Source of the DNA: Phycisphaerae bacterium
GTDB lineage: Bacteria; Planctomycetota; Phycisphaerae; Sedimentisphaerales; Anaerohalosphaeraceae
Length of the DNA: 7,496 bases
Direction of reading: 5' to 3'
NCBI GenBank assembly: GCA_021736615.1
Contig: JAIPFN010000021.1
Location: forward strand, 1 to 7,496
Below the pieces are notes generated by a model. That model did not search any database. It had not been told where the DNA came from and saw only the letters and a list, made by a program, of their open reading frames with translations. Below are positions 6,515 to 7,496 of the stretch, one piece after another. Numbering within the stretch: the first letter of the stretch is position 1; every line of letters starts with the position of its first letter. A program made the translations under genes and the position numbers.

Positions 6515-6706
6515 TAACAATGGTAGTGCTGATCGGGTGCGGGCGTGGTAAAACACAGATCAGAAATACTGCCGGTTCCAGCGATTTTGTTTATTGATAT
6601 GTTTAAATTTCCAGGAAGATTCTACGCGCAGATGCTGTTGTTCCAATGATCCTTTCACTGGCAATTTAGTAATTAGTTATTAATTTATTTTTTTGGAGTT
6701 ACGGAA
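6515..6706 (+). promoter_or_regulatory. Long foldable 5' leader of the PEP-CTERM gene
   Basis: The predicted leader has two pairing regions. In the first, GGTAGT (6522-6527) pairs with ACTGCC (6568-6573, one G-U), then CTGATC (6529-6534) pairs with GATCAG (6558-6563) across a bulge of one base and AAAT; a small GTG/CAC stem with loop GTAAAA may form inside. In the second, AAATTTCCAG (6605-6614) pairs with CTGGCAATTT (6658-6667) at 9 of 10 positions. An AT-rich stretch and the Shine-Dalgarno follow. It matches no riboswitch class I recognise. A 25-codon frame, MVVLIGCGRGK..., starts at 6520, but its GAGG would lie upstream of the expected transcript start. Confidence 0.35.
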
Positions 6707-7315
6707 ATGTTAAAAATGAAAAGAAAAGCTGTATTAACCATAGCAATCCTGGTCATGGCACTTGCCGCATCTGCATCCGCCGGCCTGGATTCAGTAACGA
6801 TCGCAACTTTTGGTGACCCTTCCGCCGGAGCATCCGAACCGTTGTTCACTCTCGATTACGATCAGGGCACACTTCAAGGCGGTTGGTCCGGCACCGGCCT
6901 GACCCTGCAAGTCCCCATAGCTGGCATCATCTATTCCAACGCAACTTTCGAAATGGACGACATGGCTTTTGCCGGCACTTCTGCAGGCGGTTACTACACA
7001 AACAGTGGACCTGGTTCTATCCTTTTCTATGACGGAAGCACTGAAGTCCTAAAGTTAGAATTTGATCAACTTTGGATTCAGGACAGAAACTCCGGGCTTA
7101 ACGCTCAGGACATATATGGAGATAATGTAACTATCACTGGCGCAGGTATTCCAACAGGTCTTTCTCAAGAGCATTTTGGTTTTACTTTCGTAAACATCGA
7201 CAACGCAGGAGACCTTGTTCAGGCCACAGCATCATTTACTTCATCCGCGGTACCGGAACCTGCAACAATGTTCATCCTTGGCTTAGGCGGTCTGTTACTC
7301 AGAAAACGTAAATAA
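6707..7315 (+). CDS. Secreted PEP-CTERM sorting-domain protein
   Basis: This 202-residue protein is exported and probably processed at its C-terminus by an exosortase. Residues 1-25 form a signal peptide: basic MLKMKRK, a hydrophobic core, and an ASASA cleavage site before Gly26. The body (26-178) has no cysteine and is rich in Gly, Ser, Thr and aromatic residues, as expected for a beta-rich extracellular domain; I recognise no named domain. The end is a PEP-CTERM signal: VPEP at 182-185, a short hydrophobic stretch with LGLGGLLL, and a basic RKRK tail (199-202). PEP-CTERM proteins are anchored at, or released from, the cell surface and are often linked to exopolysaccharide. No exosortase gene is in view. 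The first ATG is chosen because GGAG lies 8 bases upstream; Met4 would be 17 away. It has its own promoter and terminator, so is probably monocistronic. Confidence 0.9.
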   Translation: MLKMKRKAVLTIAILVMALAASASAGLDSVTIATFGDPSAGASEPLFTLDYDQGTLQGGWSGTGLTLQVPIAGIIYSNATFEMDDMAFAGTSAGGYYTNSGPGSILFYDGSTEVLKLEFDQLWIQDRNSGLNAQDIYGDNVTITGAGIPTGLSQEHFGFTFVNIDNAGDLVQATASFTSSAVPEPATMFILGLGGLLLRKRK

Positions 7316-7336
7316 GACAATCAGGTAATAACTTTT

Positions 7337-7380
7337 ATAAAGGTGCCTTTCGCAATTGTGTCAGGCACCTTTATTCTTTT
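7337..7380 (+). terminator. Intrinsic terminator of the PEP-CTERM gene
   Basis: A perfect 12-bp stem (ATAAAGGTGCCT at 7337-7348, AGGCACCTTTAT at 7363-7374) with a 14-base loop is followed by TCTTTTTCTTT. It begins 21 bases after the stop codon. The stem contains AGGTGCCT/AGGCACCT, a sequence that also occurs as a dispersed palindrome in many genomes (from memory), so the terminator may derive from a repeat. Confidence 0.85.
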
Positions 7381-7457
7381 TCTTTCACACTTTTTCTTTC
7401 AAACTGTTTTTTTTACACTGTTTTTTTTCACACTGTTTTTTTCAAACCTTTTTTTCA
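7375..7457. repeat. Polypyrimidine tract with degenerate repeats of CACACTG-T(n)
   Basis: After the terminator the plus strand is almost purely T and C, punctuated by CACACT, CAAACTG, ACACTG, CACACTG and CAAACC at intervals of about 13-17 bases, each followed by 5-8 T. This is a degenerate tandem repeat with a unit of about 15 bases. It holds no gene. One copy (7398-7406) reads TTCAAACTG, the same as the left arm of the hairpin after gyrA. Confidence 0.7.
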
Positions 7458-7496
7458 GTAAAGCACCAATGCCAGGGCTCATAAATAATCCCGTAT

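Noticed and set aside
6528..6573. Hammerhead ribozyme in the PEP-CTERM leader
   Set aside because: CTGATC and GAAA look similar to the core, but the required CUGAUGA is not present and the two parts pair with each other.
6515..6660. Small SRP RNA or another known housekeeping RNA
   Set aside because: The conserved SRP loop sequences (GGAAGGAAGCAGCC type) are absent; only a short GGAAG resembles it.

Overview
The window reads as a chromosomal segment of a Gram-negative-type bacterium, most likely a planctomycete of the Phycisphaerae/Sedimentisphaerales kind. This is an inference. It rests on a secreted protein with a VPEPAT...GLGGLLLRKRK C-terminus (the PEP-CTERM form common in that class), a GyrA with the HGDQ sequence in its quinolone-contact helix, a very divergent J-like domain on a large membrane protein, and intergenic spacers full of short palindromes and heptamer tandem repeats. 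No rRNA, tRNA, CRISPR array, transposase or phage gene was seen.

Three genes lie head to tail on the minus strand. Reading from right to left they are gyrA (DNA gyrase subunit A, 3549-6149), holA (DNA polymerase III delta subunit, clamp loader, 2365-3318) and a large gene open at the left edge (1-2169). The last encodes a protein with a J-like N-terminus, two helical repeats, one membrane segment and a C-terminal domain of unknown function. The first two belong to DNA replication and topology. The third is unrecognised beyond its architecture. The gaps between them are long (230 and 195 nt), and each holds a similarly built hairpin/heptamer/hairpin module at the end of the preceding gene, so the genes need not form one tight operon.

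To the right, after a 557-nt divergent intergenic region, a single plus-strand gene (6707-7315) encodes a 202-residue secreted PEP-CTERM protein. It has a near-consensus promoter with an extended -10, a long leader of about 190 nt that can fold, a clear Shine-Dalgarno sequence and a strong terminator hairpin. It looks like an independent one-gene transcription unit. The right edge is a polypyrimidine repeat tract.

No complete new biological system can be claimed. The points most worth checking are the duplicated intergenic modules, the J-like/duplicated-helical-repeat/membrane protein, the double loss of the usual quinolone-anchoring residues in GyrA, and the long foldable leader of the PEP-CTERM gene.
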